A stretch of 64,000 nt of DNA from an uncultured Sphingomonadaceae bacterium (GCA_947494305.1 CANLUL010000002.1:367727-431726), one strand, 5' to 3'; positions 1 through 9,127 are shown, counted from the stretch's first letter. Made by a program: numbers and translations. Notes: generated from the sequence alone by a model not told the origin.

Positions 1-315
1 ACCGGTTTTCACTTTGCCAAAGACAGGTAGCTCAAAATCGTCCGGAAGTGTTTTGTGACGCGGACGCCGCATGACCCAATCGGTCCATTGTCCGTATTTT
101 GGAAAGCGACGCTTGAAGTGTACATAGCGTTTCTTCGCAAAAAGAGAGTTGTGCAGAACCAGCGCCAGACCGATTGGGAATAGGATTATAAAACCTGGCC
201 CAGGAATCGCGCCGATAATCGGCGATATCAGGATCAATATGACACCAAGTACAGACAACGCAAAGCGCGAACCCGAGCTATATCGTCTACGTTTTCGTTC
301 CTGTTTTTCGTCCAT
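1..315 (-). CDS. PGPGW-like small membrane protein (3' end outside window)
   Basis: The reading frame begins at an ATG at 315 and stays open to the left edge, so the C-terminus is missing. The visible 105 residues start with a very basic cytoplasmic stretch (DEKQERKRRRYSS), then two hydrophobic segments at about residues 18-36 and 41-58 that contain PGPGFIILFPIGLALV, and then a basic tail rich in Lys and Arg. The PGPG turn between two membrane helices followed by a basic tail matches the small putative membrane proteins of the PGPGW type. Their function is not known. It is transcribed away from the gene at 423-1160, with about 100 bases between them. Confidence 0.6.
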   Translation of the reverse strand, partial: MDEKQERKRRRYSSGSRFALSVLGVILILISPIIGAIPGPGFIILFPIGLALVLHNSLFAKKRYVHFKRRFPKYGQWTDWVMRRPRHKTLPDDFELPVFGKVKTG

Positions 316-422
316 TACTCTCTAAACATGGTGGGTTTACGCGAATCCCACAAGCCTTTCGGTCGATCCGTTGGTGCAACTGGTCGAATATCAGGCTTTG
401 ATGGATGGAATGTGAACGTCCG

Positions 423-1160
423 CTATTGCAGCAGTGAATATTGTACCAGATCGTTACGGGAAAGCCGCAGTTGATCAGAGAATGGAACGCTGTTGGTTAG
501 GGCATAAAACGCACGTGCTTTGTCAGCTGGAACGCCCATTTCTGTGTAATAGTCCAGATATTCCGCGTGAACCGGATCAGTTGGCGGATAGTCATTCGCC
601 TCCATACCATCTTCGTCCATCCAGCTATGAACGACAAATTCGGCACCCGGATCAGCGGTGTTAGTGACACCGGAAAGGAACAGCTCAACTGCACCGGAAC
701 GAACAGACCCGTTGGCTGGCACATGAGTGCTTATACCGGCGCGGCGAATCATACGGGCGAGAGCGAGATTGGCTTCTTCATCCACTGAGCCATCGCAATC
801 AATCATCTCAATCCGTTTGATACCGGGAAAACGTTGCATCATTTTGCGAAACCGTTCCGGTGTATAGCTATCTACGGTGCCAACCATTTCGGCTTTGTAG
901 GGAGCGACAACGCGAAACGGGCCATATTCGCCCAAAACAGCCGATGGCGGCGCATAGGAAGATGCATTTCCACCGGGCTCGACAATCTCATATTCAATCG
1001 TCTCAACCGTTTCAGTAACGGTATAGCTGCCGGACGCATTGGCGGGATTGGCGGGAGCCAGGATGAGTGCAAGGAGGATGAACGCACCGATGAACAGGCC
1101 GCCAAAGCTGCCTTTTTCATCTTCCTGATTCCCAGCCAAAATTTCGTTTTCCCTCAACAT
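423..1160 (-). CDS. Secreted or membrane-anchored ClpP-like protein
   Basis: This 245-residue protein has a hydrophobic segment at about 21-42 ending in ANPANASG, either a signal peptide or an anchor. The rest resembles the ClpP/crotonase fold: a region with conserved acidic residues (IDCDGSVDEEAN), a likely nucleophile Ser155 in SVRSGAVELFLSG, and His178 in FVVHSW, 23 residues later. The same Ser-to-His spacing is seen in the other ClpP-like protein of this window (31343-32059). ClpP-like secreted proteins without an ATPase partner are common in alphaproteobacteria but their substrates are unknown. The promoter must lie in the 179 bases shared with the divergent comM. Catalytic function is inferred from motifs only. 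Confidence 0.55.
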   Translation of the reverse strand: MLRENEILAGNQEDEKGSFGGLFIGAFILLALILAPANPANASGSYTVTETVETIEYEIVEPGGNASSYAPPSAVLGEYGPFRVVAPYKAEMVGTVDSYTPERFRKMMQRFPGIKRIEMIDCDGSVDEEANLALARMIRRAGISTHVPANGSVRSGAVELFLSGVTNTADPGAEFVVHSWMDEDGMEANDYPPTDPVHAEYLDYYTEMGVPADKARAFYALTNSVPFSDQLRLSRNDLVQYSLLQ

Positions 1161-1339
1161 GCGCTATTTTTGCACCGACAGCAGTTTGAAAATCGTAACT
1201 TTGACTGGTTGGCGCGGCGTTAACCACTGTACGCACATCGTTCTGTCTGGTTTTGACCCTTCCGGCCAGGGGAGCCATGCCGCTCGACTCTATTTCATAC
1301 GCTTGCCACTGTTGGAGGCATGAAATCTGGTGGATCATC

Positions 1340-2848
1340 ATGGTAGCATTGGTCCAGACCGTGGCATATTTGGGGTTGGAAGCGCGCGGCGTCGAGGTGC
1401 AATGTCAGGTAGCACCTGGGTTGCCAGCATTTAACGTGGTTGGCTTGCCGGACAAGGCAGTAGCCGAAAGCCGGGAACGGGTCCGGGCCGCAATAGCGTC
1501 AATGGGATTGTCACTACCACCCAAACGAATCACGATAAATCTTTCTCCAGCAGATCTGCCGAAAGAGGGATCGCACTATGATCTACCCATCGCACTGGCT
1601 CTGTTGGGAGCGATGGGAATTGTCGACGCGGAGACATTGGCCGGCTATTTGGTGGTCGGGGAATTGTCACTAGATGGACGATTGGCAGAAACACCGGGTG
1701 TTTTATTGGCTGCACTCCATGCTTCGGGAGAAGAACTCGGTTTGATTTGTCCCGCCCTGCAAGGTTCGGAAGCGGCATGGGCGGGCGATGTTGAAGTGCT
1801 CGCTGCGAAAGACCTGTTATCCTTACTCAATCATTTTAAGGGGCAGTCGATACTAACGCCGCCGGAAACGGGCGATGCACCAGAGCCGAAATACGGACCA
1901 AATCTGAAAGACGTGAAAGGCCAGGAGACGGCCAAGCGCGCGTTGGAAATTGCAGCAGCTGGCGGCCATAATCTGTTGATGAATGGACCGCCCGGTTCAG
2001 GGAAATCTCTGCTCGCTTCCTGTTTGCCGGGAATATTACCGCCTCTTTCTCCCGCCGAGGCGCTGGAAGTCTCGATGGTCGCCTCGGTTGCAGGAACTTT
2101 GGAAGGCGGTCAGATGAGCCGCGAACGCCCATTCCGCGCACCTCACCACAGCGCATCTATGGCTGCTCTGGTTGGCGGCGGGTTAAAGGTGAAACCGGGT
2201 GAGGTTAGCCTGGCGCATTTGGGGGTGCTGTTTCTGGATGAATTGCCAGAATTTCAGCGATCCGTTCTGGATTCGCTTCGCCAGCCATTGGAGAGCGGAG
2301 AAGTTAGTGTGGCGCGCGCCAATGCGCATGTGACTTTTCCTGCACGAGTGCAGATGATAGCCGCCATGAACCCCTGTCGATGTGGCCATTTGGGAGATGC
2401 CGCTTTGGCTTGTTCCCGTGCGCCGAAATGTGCAGCGGATTATCAGGCGAAGGTATCGGGACCGCTTTTGGATCGCATTGACTTGCATATAGAAGTGGAG
2501 GCGTTATCTGCCAGTGATCTTACAATGCCGCCGTCAGCAGAAGGCTCGGAAATTGTGGCGGCCAGAGTGGCAAGAGCGCGCAATATCCAACGCGATCGTT
2601 ACGTTGATCTGTCAGCCCGAACCAACACCGAGATTGATGGCGACGCACTGGAAAAACATGCAACTCCGGATGACGCCGGGCGCGCACTATTGGCGCAGGC
2701 AGCGGACGTAATGCGGTTAACCGCGCGCGGTTATACACGTGTGCTAAGAGTAGCGCGGACCATTGCTGATTTGGCCAGAATGGAAAATATCAGCCGTATT
2801 CACGTCGCCGAAGCACTCAGCTATCGCAGGCAGGCGCCTAGAAACTAG
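1340..2848 (+). CDS. comM: YifB/ComM family Mg-chelatase-like AAA ATPase
   Basis: The protein has the ComM layout: an N-terminal ChlI-like domain (about 20-140, with ARGVEVQCQVAPGLPAFNVVGL and NLSPADLPKEGSHYDLP), an AAA core with Walker A GPPGSGKS at residues 216-223 and Walker B LFLDELPEF at 297-305, a Cys-rich NPCRCGHLGD segment, and a C-terminal lid. Its 502 residues are normal for the family. The frame is open upstream to 1253, but family alignment begins at MVALVQTVAYLGL, so I chose the ATG at 1340, preceded by a weak GGTGGA site. ComM hexamers drive branch migration during natural transformation in other bacteria. Here it stands alone and converges on the bactofilin gene, with the two stop codons overlapping. 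Confidence 0.9.
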   Translation: MVALVQTVAYLGLEARGVEVQCQVAPGLPAFNVVGLPDKAVAESRERVRAAIASMGLSLPPKRITINLSPADLPKEGSHYDLPIALALLGAMGIVDAETLAGYLVVGELSLDGRLAETPGVLLAALHASGEELGLICPALQGSEAAWAGDVEVLAAKDLLSLLNHFKGQSILTPPETGDAPEPKYGPNLKDVKGQETAKRALEIAAAGGHNLLMNGPPGSGKSLLASCLPGILPPLSPAEALEVSMVASVAGTLEGGQMSRERPFRAPHHSASMAALVGGGLKVKPGEVSLAHLGVLFLDELPEFQRSVLDSLRQPLESGEVSVARANAHVTFPARVQMIAAMNPCRCGHLGDAALACSRAPKCAADYQAKVSGPLLDRIDLHIEVEALSASDLTMPPSAEGSEIVAARVARARNIQRDRYVDLSARTNTEIDGDALEKHATPDDAGRALLAQAADVMRLTARGYTRVLRVARTIADLARMENISRIHVAEALSYRRQAPRN

Positions 2849-3336
2849 GCTGCTTTGTCACCGTTGGTCAGTTCGAGCGGGATAGCCATCTCAGCCTTGT
2901 TCACAGTCGATTTCGCCAAGTTTGGGCTTTTCGAGCTCTTATGCTTGAACTTGCCATCAACATGACCGCCCTGTTCAATCGTGACATTTTCATAGGTCAC
3001 GTCACCGCCAATACGGGCGCTGGAAGAAATCACCAGATCCCCTGCGTCAATTGAACCTTCAACGGCACCTGACAGGCTGGCATTCTGGGCGGTAATCGCG
3101 CCCTGAATTTTGCTCGAAGGGCCCTGGACCAGAGAAAGGCACTTTATATCGCCGATAACTTCGCCATCAATATGCAGATCCACCGTCGAATCGATATTGC
3201 CAGTAATGGTAATACCATCACCGATAATCGAAAAACTGGAGCCGCTGCTACTGTTCGATCTAGCCACGGCTGGTGCCTGACTTTTCTGTGTTGGTTTTGG
3301 CACGCTGTCGTGCGTTGGCTTTGACTTTGAGAACAT
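2845..3336 (-). CDS. Bactofilin (polymer-forming cytoskeletal protein)
   Basis: The 163-residue protein has a disordered basic and serine-rich N-terminus (1-35), a central beta-helical repeat domain (about 36-130) with repeating hydrophobic and glycine residues such as GNIDSTVDLHIDGEVIGDI and SSSARIGGDVTYENVTIEQGGHVDGKF, and a short flexible tail. This is the bactofilin (DUF583) plan. Bactofilins self-assemble into nucleotide-free filaments that recruit envelope enzymes. The start overlaps the end of the upstream M23 peptidase by 77 bases, which implies translational coupling. Pairing of bactofilin with an M23 endopeptidase is an established arrangement for control of cell shape or of local peptidoglycan cutting. 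Confidence 0.9.
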   Translation of the reverse strand: MFSKSKPTHDSVPKPTQKSQAPAVARSNSSSGSSFSIIGDGITITGNIDSTVDLHIDGEVIGDIKCLSLVQGPSSKIQGAITAQNASLSGAVEGSIDAGDLVISSSARIGGDVTYENVTIEQGGHVDGKFKHKSSKSPNLAKSTVNKAEMAIPLELTNGDKAA

Positions 3337-4462
3337 CTGAGTTCGTCTCCAAAAATGGCCGGGGGTTAATTGCTCTTCCGTTCAACCGCACTTCGAAATG
3401 AAGATGCGTACCGGTCGAGCGTCCCGTGCTTCCCATTGCCCCCACTTGTAATCCCTGTTCAACTTCTTGACCAGTGGTCACGCTGATCCGCGATAGATGC
3501 GCGTAACGGGTCATCAAACCGTTACCATGTGTGATTTCCACTGTTTTACCATATCCGGACTGCCATCCAGCATGCGTCACTGTGCCTGTTGCTGCCGCCA
3601 AAATCGGTTCACCATGCGGACCTTTAAAATCTATGCCGTTATGCATTGCGCCACCGCCGGTAAAAGGGTCGCGGCGATAACCATAGTTGCTGGACATGTT
3701 GGCAATATTGGCCGGCATTGCCGACGGAATGGCCAGCAATGTGCGTTCCAAAGCATCCATCCGCTGCAACGCATTGCTGAGGCGCTCCAGGGTTGGATGA
3801 ATGTCATCATTTCCGTCGAAAAGCGGGATTAGCGGGCCACCCATTGCGGTATTGGTGTCTAAATTTGCTGTCAGTTTGTCTGGGTTTAGGCCGAAATTGC
3901 GAATCGCCATTTCGGCTTCCTCGGTGCGCTTTTGAGCGGCCCGGGTCAGTTTCTTTGCAAAGGCCAGTTGGCGCGCTTCAAATTTCGCCAACTCGCTAGC
4001 TGCAGGGAAAGCGGCGCTGATTTTCTTGGTGTTTTCGAGGAGCGCTTTTTCGTCCGTTGTAAGCGCTTCACTTTCTGTAGCAACAGGCTGAACACCCTCT
4101 TCGCCAATAAATTGCTTAGTAATCTGGTCGAGCACATTTTGACGGTCATTCAGGTCAGCAGCAACATCGTCTATCGAATCTTTATACGCTGCAACACGGG
4201 TTTCCGTACTATTCAACTGTGCTTCTTTTTCCGCTAGCGCGATGCGCTCGCTGGATACGGTAAGCTGATTAACCGTCATCGCCAAAGTGATCACAAGCCA
4301 GGTACCCAGCACAGCGACAATCGCGCCGACGATTCGTTTTTGCAATTTGGCAGAAAATTTTAGAAACCGGACCTGACCATGGGATCGCATGAAAAACTCA
4401 CGATCCGTAAACATGTGGTCCAACCGGGCGAAAAGCCCTAGTTTGGTATCGTTATTATGCAT
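3260..4462 (-). CDS. Membrane-anchored M23 family metalloendopeptidase
   Basis: The 400-residue protein has a short cytoplasmic N-terminus, one membrane helix at about 46-66, a periplasmic coiled coil at about 75-200, and a C-terminal LytM/M23 domain from about 255. The zinc ligands are intact: His274 and Asp278 in HNGID, and His353-x-His355 in THLHFEVRLNG. Such enzymes cut peptide crosslinks in peptidoglycan. It is the first gene of a two-gene unit with the bactofilin downstream, and its final 77 bases overlap that gene. The bactofilin probably places this peptidase, as in the known LmdC-bactofilin pairs. It is divergent from proA across about 245 bases. Confidence 0.9.
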   Translation of the reverse strand: MHNNDTKLGLFARLDHMFTDREFFMRSHGQVRFLKFSAKLQKRIVGAIVAVLGTWLVITLAMTVNQLTVSSERIALAEKEAQLNSTETRVAAYKDSIDDVAADLNDRQNVLDQITKQFIGEEGVQPVATESEALTTDEKALLENTKKISAAFPAASELAKFEARQLAFAKKLTRAAQKRTEEAEMAIRNFGLNPDKLTANLDTNTAMGGPLIPLFDGNDDIHPTLERLSNALQRMDALERTLLAIPSAMPANIANMSSNYGYRRDPFTGGGAMHNGIDFKGPHGEPILAAATGTVTHAGWQSGYGKTVEITHGNGLMTRYAHLSRISVTTGQEVEQGLQVGAMGSTGRSTGTHLHFEVRLNGRAINPRPFLETNSDVLKVKANARQRAKTNTEKSGTSRG

Positions 4463-4707
4463 GACCCGCCGTTATTTTTTACTAATCCCGAGTTTCGGCT
4501 AGCAGAAGGGTCATAAGGTTGCGAATCGCAACAGTTTGACTCGTGATGAATCGAACGAGTCATACGATGAGTTGACAAATTCATAGTTAATTAACCGCGT
4601 TTCCGCTGATTTTGCGATTCGTTTGTTACATTTGTTCCTATTCATGTTGCCAGTGATGATGCGGATTGAGGGTTAAGTTAACGCAAGGATCGTGCTAGCA
4701 GCGCCGC

Positions 4708-5961
4708 ATGACTGACCATCAACAACTTATCGCCGACATGGGCCAGAAAGCACGAACGGCTTTTGCGCAAATTGCTGGTGCTAGCGACGCTGAGAAAGCG
4801 GCCGCTTTGCGCGCGTCGGCAAAGTGTTTGCGCGCAGATGCCGCTCAAATATTGACAGCCAACGCAAAAGACATGGAAAATGGTCAAGAGCGTGGATTGA
4901 GCGATGCCATGCTCGATCGGCTGATGATCAATCCGGAGCGCTTGGAGGCTGTAGCCCAGGCGGTCGAGAATGTTGCCGATTTACCAGATCCTGTCGGGTC
5001 CATCATCGACCGTGATGAACAGCCCAATGGCCTGATCATGGAACGGGTCCGCGTACCACTGGGTGTAATCGGTATTATTTATGAAAGCCGCCCCAATGTG
5101 ACCGCCGATGCGGCCGCACTGGGCTTGCGCAGCGGTAACGCTGTTATCCTGCGCGGTGGCTCAGAGGCAATTGAAAGTAATCGCGCCATTCATCAGGCGA
5201 TGATTACCGGCCTAAGGGAAACGGGTGTGTCCGAAGATGCTATTCAATTGGTACAGACCACAGACCGCGAAGCCGTGGGTGCCATGCTAAAGGCCGATGG
5301 CCTGATCGACATGGTTATTCCGCGCGGCGGCAAATCGCTGGTTGAGCGCGTGCAAAAGGAGGCCCGCGTTCCGGTTCTCGCGCACCTTGATGGGGTTTGT
5401 CATACCTATATTGGCAAGGATGCGGATCAGGACAAAGCCATCGCCATAGCGGTGAATGCGAAAATGCGGCGCACGGGTATTTGCGGGGCCATGGAAACGC
5501 TTCTTGTCGATCAAGATTATCCCGCACCTGGACCACTAGTGCGCGCATTGCTCGATGCGGGCTGTGAAATACGCGGCGATGACATGATTATGGAACTTGA
5601 TCCGCGGACCGTGGAGGCAACGGAAGAGGATTGGGGTACAGAGTATCTGGAGCCCATCGTGTCCGTGCGCATGGTGCAGGGATTGGATGAAACACTGGCG
5701 CATATTGCCCACTATGGTTCCAATCATACCGACGTCATTGTGACCGAGGATCAAGCCCAAGCCGACGCCTTTATCCTCCGCGCCGATAGCGCTATCGTTA
5801 TGCACAATACATCCAGTCAATTTGCCGATGGCGGTGAATTTGGGCTGGGCGCGGAGATCGGAATTTCGACGGGTCGCCTGCATGCGCGCGGTCCGGTTGC
5901 GCTCGAAGGATTGACCACTTACAAATGGGTTGTCCGTGGCACTGGACAGGTCCGCCCCTGA
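4708..5961 (+). CDS. proA: Glutamate-5-semialdehyde dehydrogenase (gamma-glutamyl phosphate reductase)
   Basis: ProA reduces gamma-glutamyl phosphate with NADPH to glutamate-5-semialdehyde, the second step of proline synthesis. The 417-residue length is typical. The aldehyde-dehydrogenase-like catalytic Cys259 lies in RRTGICGAMETLLV, and the substrate region VPLGVIGIIYESRPNVTADA is the ProA signature. proB is not adjacent in this window. The gene opens a long forward run of housekeeping genes, and its TGA overlaps the ATG of the next gene (TGATG at 5959-5963). The 245 bases upstream separate it from the divergent M23 peptidase and hold no ORF I can support. Confidence 0.95.
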   Translation: MTDHQQLIADMGQKARTAFAQIAGASDAEKAAALRASAKCLRADAAQILTANAKDMENGQERGLSDAMLDRLMINPERLEAVAQAVENVADLPDPVGSIIDRDEQPNGLIMERVRVPLGVIGIIYESRPNVTADAAALGLRSGNAVILRGGSEAIESNRAIHQAMITGLRETGVSEDAIQLVQTTDREAVGAMLKADGLIDMVIPRGGKSLVERVQKEARVPVLAHLDGVCHTYIGKDADQDKAIAIAVNAKMRRTGICGAMETLLVDQDYPAPGPLVRALLDAGCEIRGDDMIMELDPRTVEATEEDWGTEYLEPIVSVRMVQGLDETLAHIAHYGSNHTDVIVTEDQAQADAFILRADSAIVMHNTSSQFADGGEFGLGAEIGISTGRLHARGPVALEGLTTYKWVVRGTGQVRP

Positions 5962-6404
5962 TGGAAGCGTCAATCGCTTTGGGTCAGAAACTGCTCATCG
6001 TAGGCGGTGTGCTCAGTTTGATCGCCAGCATTCTGCATATCGGTGTGATCATTGGTGGGCCGGACTGGTATCGATTTTTCGGCGCTGGCGAAGACATGGC
6101 AAAAATGGCCGAACAAGGCATGCTGCGTCCCGCGATGATTACGTTGGGTATTGCTTTGATATTGGCAGCATGGGCCTATTTCGCTTTTGCTGGGGCTGGT
6201 TTGGTTTGGAAGCCACCTCTGTTGCGAACTGGCCTGATCGCAATCTGCACAGTATATCTCCTGCGCGGTCTTGTGTTGTTCCCGATGTTGATATTTGTGT
6301 CCGATAAAGTGAACAGCTTTGCGGTCTGGAGTTCGCTAATCGTGCTTGTTTATGGCCTGTTTTATGCAATCGGCACCTGGAAAGCCTGGCCAAGTCTATC
6401 ATGA
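5961..6404 (+). CDS. Small four-helix integral membrane protein
   Basis: The protein is 147 residues from the ATG that overlaps the proA stop codon. The frame is open further upstream into proA, but the TGATG overlap makes 5961 the natural start. It contains four predicted membrane helices at about 8-30, 54-76, 85-107 and 117-138, and a short conserved-looking loop GGPDWYRFFGAGEDMAKMAEQG between the first two. I do not recognise a named family or catalytic motif. Translation is probably coupled to proA, and nadD follows after 13 bases, so it belongs to the same transcription unit. Confidence 0.75.
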   Translation: MEASIALGQKLLIVGGVLSLIASILHIGVIIGGPDWYRFFGAGEDMAKMAEQGMLRPAMITLGIALILAAWAYFAFAGAGLVWKPPLLRTGLIAICTVYLLRGLVLFPMLIFVSDKVNSFAVWSSLIVLVYGLFYAIGTWKAWPSLS

Positions 6405-6417
6405 AAACCGCCTATCT

Positions 6418-7059
6418 ATGATTACCACAGGTCTCCTCGGTGGGTCATTCAATCCAGCGCACGGTGCGCATCGGTCGATCAGTTTGTTCGCTATACAGGA
6501 ACTGGAACTGGATGAATTCTGGTGGCTGGTGTCGCCGGGTAACCCGCTCAAAGAAGGCGCAAAGGACATGGCGCCGCTGCATGCCCGTCTTGCGTCGGCT
6601 CAGAAAATGACACGGCGAAGCACTATCCAACCTACTGTGATTGAACGGAGTCTTGGCACAAGATTTACTTATGATACATTGCTCGCACTGGTTCGGCGCT
6701 ATCCCAAACGGCAATTTGTCTGGATCATGGGAGCGGATAATTTGGCGCAGTTTCATCGCTGGAAAGACTGGCGAAAAATCGCCCGGCTTTTGCCGATTGC
6801 AGTTATTTCCAGACCCGGCTATGATGATGATGCTTTTGCGGCGCCCGCAATGGCCTGGCTCCGGCGATTCGTCCATCCCGCAAGCCAGCGCGGAAACTGG
6901 ACAAATTGGAGTACGCCAGCGCTGACATTTTTGCGCTATCGTTCCGATCCTCGCTCGGCCACCGCTATTCGGATGGCCCGGCCCCATTGGCATCAGCAAT
7001 ATGATAATCGCTGCGTAAGGGATGCAGTGACCCATAAATTGCTTTGCTCAGAAGACTAG
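6418..7059 (+). CDS. nadD: Nicotinate-nucleotide adenylyltransferase
   Basis: NadD transfers AMP from ATP to nicotinate mononucleotide in NAD synthesis. The nucleotidyltransferase signature is at the N-terminus, GLLGGSFNPAHGAHRSIS. Further family segments are WLVSPGNPLK, WIMGADNLAQFHRWKDW, AVISRPGYDD and a C-terminal SATAIR equivalent to the SSTxIR motif. The frame is open back to 6346, but alignment starts at MITTGLLGG, so I chose the ATG at 6418, giving 213 residues. It lies 13 bases after the membrane protein and just before rsfS, the usual nadD-rsfS-rlmH order. Confidence 0.92.
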   Translation: MITTGLLGGSFNPAHGAHRSISLFAIQELELDEFWWLVSPGNPLKEGAKDMAPLHARLASAQKMTRRSTIQPTVIERSLGTRFTYDTLLALVRRYPKRQFVWIMGADNLAQFHRWKDWRKIARLLPIAVISRPGYDDDAFAAPAMAWLRRFVHPASQRGNWTNWSTPALTFLRYRSDPRSATAIRMARPHWHQQYDNRCVRDAVTHKLLCSED

Positions 7060-7067
7060 GACTTGAG

Positions 7068-7481
7068 TTGAAAGAACCGAAAGTAAAAAACCTGAAATCC
7101 GCTTCATCGGAAGCCGGAAAAGCGGAAGCCGAAGCGTTGCATGCTCTTGTCATGAAATCGCTCGATGATGATCAGGCACAGGACATTATTTCCATCCCGC
7201 TGGATGGGAAGAGCAATATAGCTGACCATATGGTGATCGCCGAGGGGCGTTCGACTCGCCAAGTGGCATCTATCGCCCAGAAATTGGCTGAGCGGATCAA
7301 GCAAGCTGGCGGCAGCGCGCGGATCGAAGGCCTGGCCAATGCGGACTGGGTCCTGATTGACGCTGGCGATGTTATCATTCACCTTTTCCGTCCCGAAGTG
7401 CGCAGTTTTTATAACCTGGAACGCATGTGGACTGTCGATGAAGACGATGACGCAGAGCCGACAGAGGCTGCGGAAGCCTAG
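7068..7481 (+). CDS. rsfS: Ribosome silencing factor
   Basis: RsfS binds ribosomal protein L14 and blocks subunit joining when nutrients are limiting. The family core is clear: DDQAQDIISIPLDGKSNIADHMVIAEGRSTRQV, then ANADWVLIDAGDVIIHLFRPEVRSFYNLE. No ATG is available at the right place. The TTG at 7068, with AGGA at 7058-7061 six bases upstream, is the best start and gives 137 residues; a TTG at 7044 overlapping nadD is the alternative. The acidic tail (DEDDDAEPTEAAEA) extends past the fold. The gene sits between nadD and rlmH, as in many bacteria. Confidence 0.9.
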   Translation: MKEPKVKNLKSASSEAGKAEAEALHALVMKSLDDDQAQDIISIPLDGKSNIADHMVIAEGRSTRQVASIAQKLAERIKQAGGSARIEGLANADWVLIDAGDVIIHLFRPEVRSFYNLERMWTVDEDDDAEPTEAAEA

Positions 7482-7504
7482 ATATAGCTTGACGGTAACC
7501 AGCG

Positions 7505-7927
7505 ATGAGATTGCATATTGTCGCACGCGGGAAAATCGGCCGCAGCCCTGAGGCAGAATTGGTCGACCGTTACTTGAAGCGAATTCAATGGGACACCAAA
7601 GTTAGCGAACTGCCTGATCAGGGCGGTAAGACGCCGAAAATTGACGGCGAAACCAAAATCATAGCGATGGATGAAAGCGGTGAAAATTGGTCATCCAAAA
7701 AATTTGCTGATCAGCTTTTGCGATGGCGCGATGATGGTGTGCGGGAAACTCGATTTCTAATTGGCGCAGCCGATGGGCTAAGCGCAGATGAGCGCGCTAG
7801 TGCAGACCTATTTTTCTCCTTTGGTAAAGCGACATGGCCGCATATGATGGCCCGCTCTATGCTGGCTGAACAACTCTTCCGTGCAACGGCAATTATCGCC
7901 GGGCATCCTTATCATAGGGAGGGGTGA
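7505..7927 (+). CDS. rlmH: 23S rRNA (pseudouridine-1915-N3) methyltransferase
   Basis: RlmH is the SPOUT-fold enzyme that methylates pseudouridine 1915 of 23S rRNA in the 70S ribosome, using S-adenosylmethionine. The 140 residues start with MRLHIVARGKIGRSPEAELVDRY, have the cofactor-binding knot segment FLIGAADGLS, and end with the signature LAEQLFRATAIIAGHPYH. This matches the family's usual length of about 150. The gene follows rsfS after 23 bases and ends three bases before the envC-like gene, so the whole nadD-rsfS-rlmH-envC-ctpA run is likely cotranscribed. Confidence 0.95.
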   Translation: MRLHIVARGKIGRSPEAELVDRYLKRIQWDTKVSELPDQGGKTPKIDGETKIIAMDESGENWSSKKFADQLLRWRDDGVRETRFLIGAADGLSADERASADLFFSFGKATWPHMMARSMLAEQLFRATAIIAGHPYHREG

Positions 7928-7930
7928 GAG

Positions 7931-9127
7931 GTGTTGCGGACGGTTATTGGCTCACTAACTCTATTGTCTGCAGGGGCGTTTGTAGCGGCAGCTCTCTCTG
8001 CCCAGACTTCCGGCCCTTCTTTGTCAGAGCAGCAGCGCTCTTTGACTTCTGCTCGTGAGCAATCAGAGCGTTCAAGACAGCGCGGTGATGCATTGCGCCG
8101 ACAGGCAGAAGCAGCGACCAACGAAGCTGACCGGATTTCTAGCCAGGCGGCGGCGCTGGCAGCCCGCATACAAGGCGCGGAAGCGGACATTCAGGCGGCG
8201 CGCGCGCGGATTGCCATTGTCCAGCGTCTGCAACAACAGCAGCGGGCTCGATTGGCGGAGAAGCAGGAACCGGTTTTGCGTCTTACTGCCGCCCTGCAAA
8301 TGATGACGCGTAAGCCCACGGCGCTGGCATTGGTCGAACCGCGTTCGCTGGATGAGATTGTCTATATCCGTTCGCTGATGTCGGCCATTATGCCCGAGAT
8401 TCAGGAACGTACGGCTAGCCTGCGCGAAGAGGTTGAGCAGGGTGAGAAACTAAGGGTTCAGGCCAATCGGGCCATCGCATCACTCAACGAGAGCCAAGAA
8501 CGGCTTAATGATCGCCGCCAGCAATTGGCCAGCCTAGCCGCAAATGAACGAATTTCCGCATCACAGTTAGGCGGCGATGCCGGATTGGAAGAAGAACGCG
8601 CTTTGGCTTTGGGCGAAGAGGCCCGCGATATATTGGATTTGATGGATCAGATACGCGAAAGCGGAGCGGTTCGGGAATCCTTAGCCGAATTGGATGGACC
8701 GCTATTGCGACCTGATCAAGGGAAGGACCCGGTAGCTGCCGACCTGGCCGGCGCTTCTGAAGTCGCAAATGCCTACCGGCTTCCGGTGATCGGGGATATT
8801 GTGACCGGCCTCGGAGAAATATCTGAAAGTGGCTTTCGATCGCGTGGCCTTACAATCGCTGTGCAGCCCAATGCCCAAATAGTTGCTCCCGCTGCCGGTA
8901 GAGTTGCCTATTCCGGTCGCTATCGCGGATATGGCAACATAATCATTATTGAGCATGAGCAGGGTTGGACCAGCCTGATAACCAACATGGCGACGGCAAG
9001 CGTCGATGTTGGCAACAATGTTGTGCAGGGATCGCCGGTGGGGCGTTCGAGGCCCGAAGATCCAACCGTGACAGTCGAATTGCGCCGCAATGGACGGCCA
9101 ATTGATATTGCCGCGCTGATTGGCTGA
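7931..9127 (+). CDS. EnvC-like murein hydrolase activator with degenerate LytM domain
   Basis: The 398-residue protein starts with GTG at 7931, three bases after rlmH, behind the purine-rich end of that gene. It has an N-terminal signal segment, a long coiled coil from about 30 to 235 (QRSLTSAREQSERSRQRGDA and following), and a C-terminal LytM domain from about 290. The zinc ligands are missing: where active M23 enzymes have HxxxD and HxH, this has SGRYRGYGNIIIIEHEQGW and TVTVELRRNG. That is the mark of EnvC-type proteins, which activate amidases at the septum rather than cut peptidoglycan themselves. The next gene is the S41 protease ctpA, a frequent neighbour in alphaproteobacteria. Confidence 0.85.
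   Translation: MLRTVIGSLTLLSAGAFVAAALSAQTSGPSLSEQQRSLTSAREQSERSRQRGDALRRQAEAATNEADRISSQAAALAARIQGAEADIQAARARIAIVQRLQQQQRARLAEKQEPVLRLTAALQMMTRKPTALALVEPRSLDEIVYIRSLMSAIMPEIQERTASLREEVEQGEKLRVQANRAIASLNESQERLNDRRQQLASLAANERISASQLGGDAGLEEERALALGEEARDILDLMDQIRESGAVRESLAELDGPLLRPDQGKDPVAADLAGASEVANAYRLPVIGDIVTGLGEISESGFRSRGLTIAVQPNAQIVAPAAGRVAYSGRYRGYGNIIIIEHEQGWTSLITNMATASVDVGNNVVQGSPVGRSRPEDPTVTVELRRNGRPIDIAALIG

Noticed and set aside
1253-1339. N-terminal extension of comM
   Set aside because: The extra residues have no family similarity and lack a ribosome site; alignment begins at the ATG at 1340.
4572-4600. TTGACA hexamer upstream of proA as a sigma-70 promoter
   Set aside because: No acceptable -10 element lies at the right spacing.
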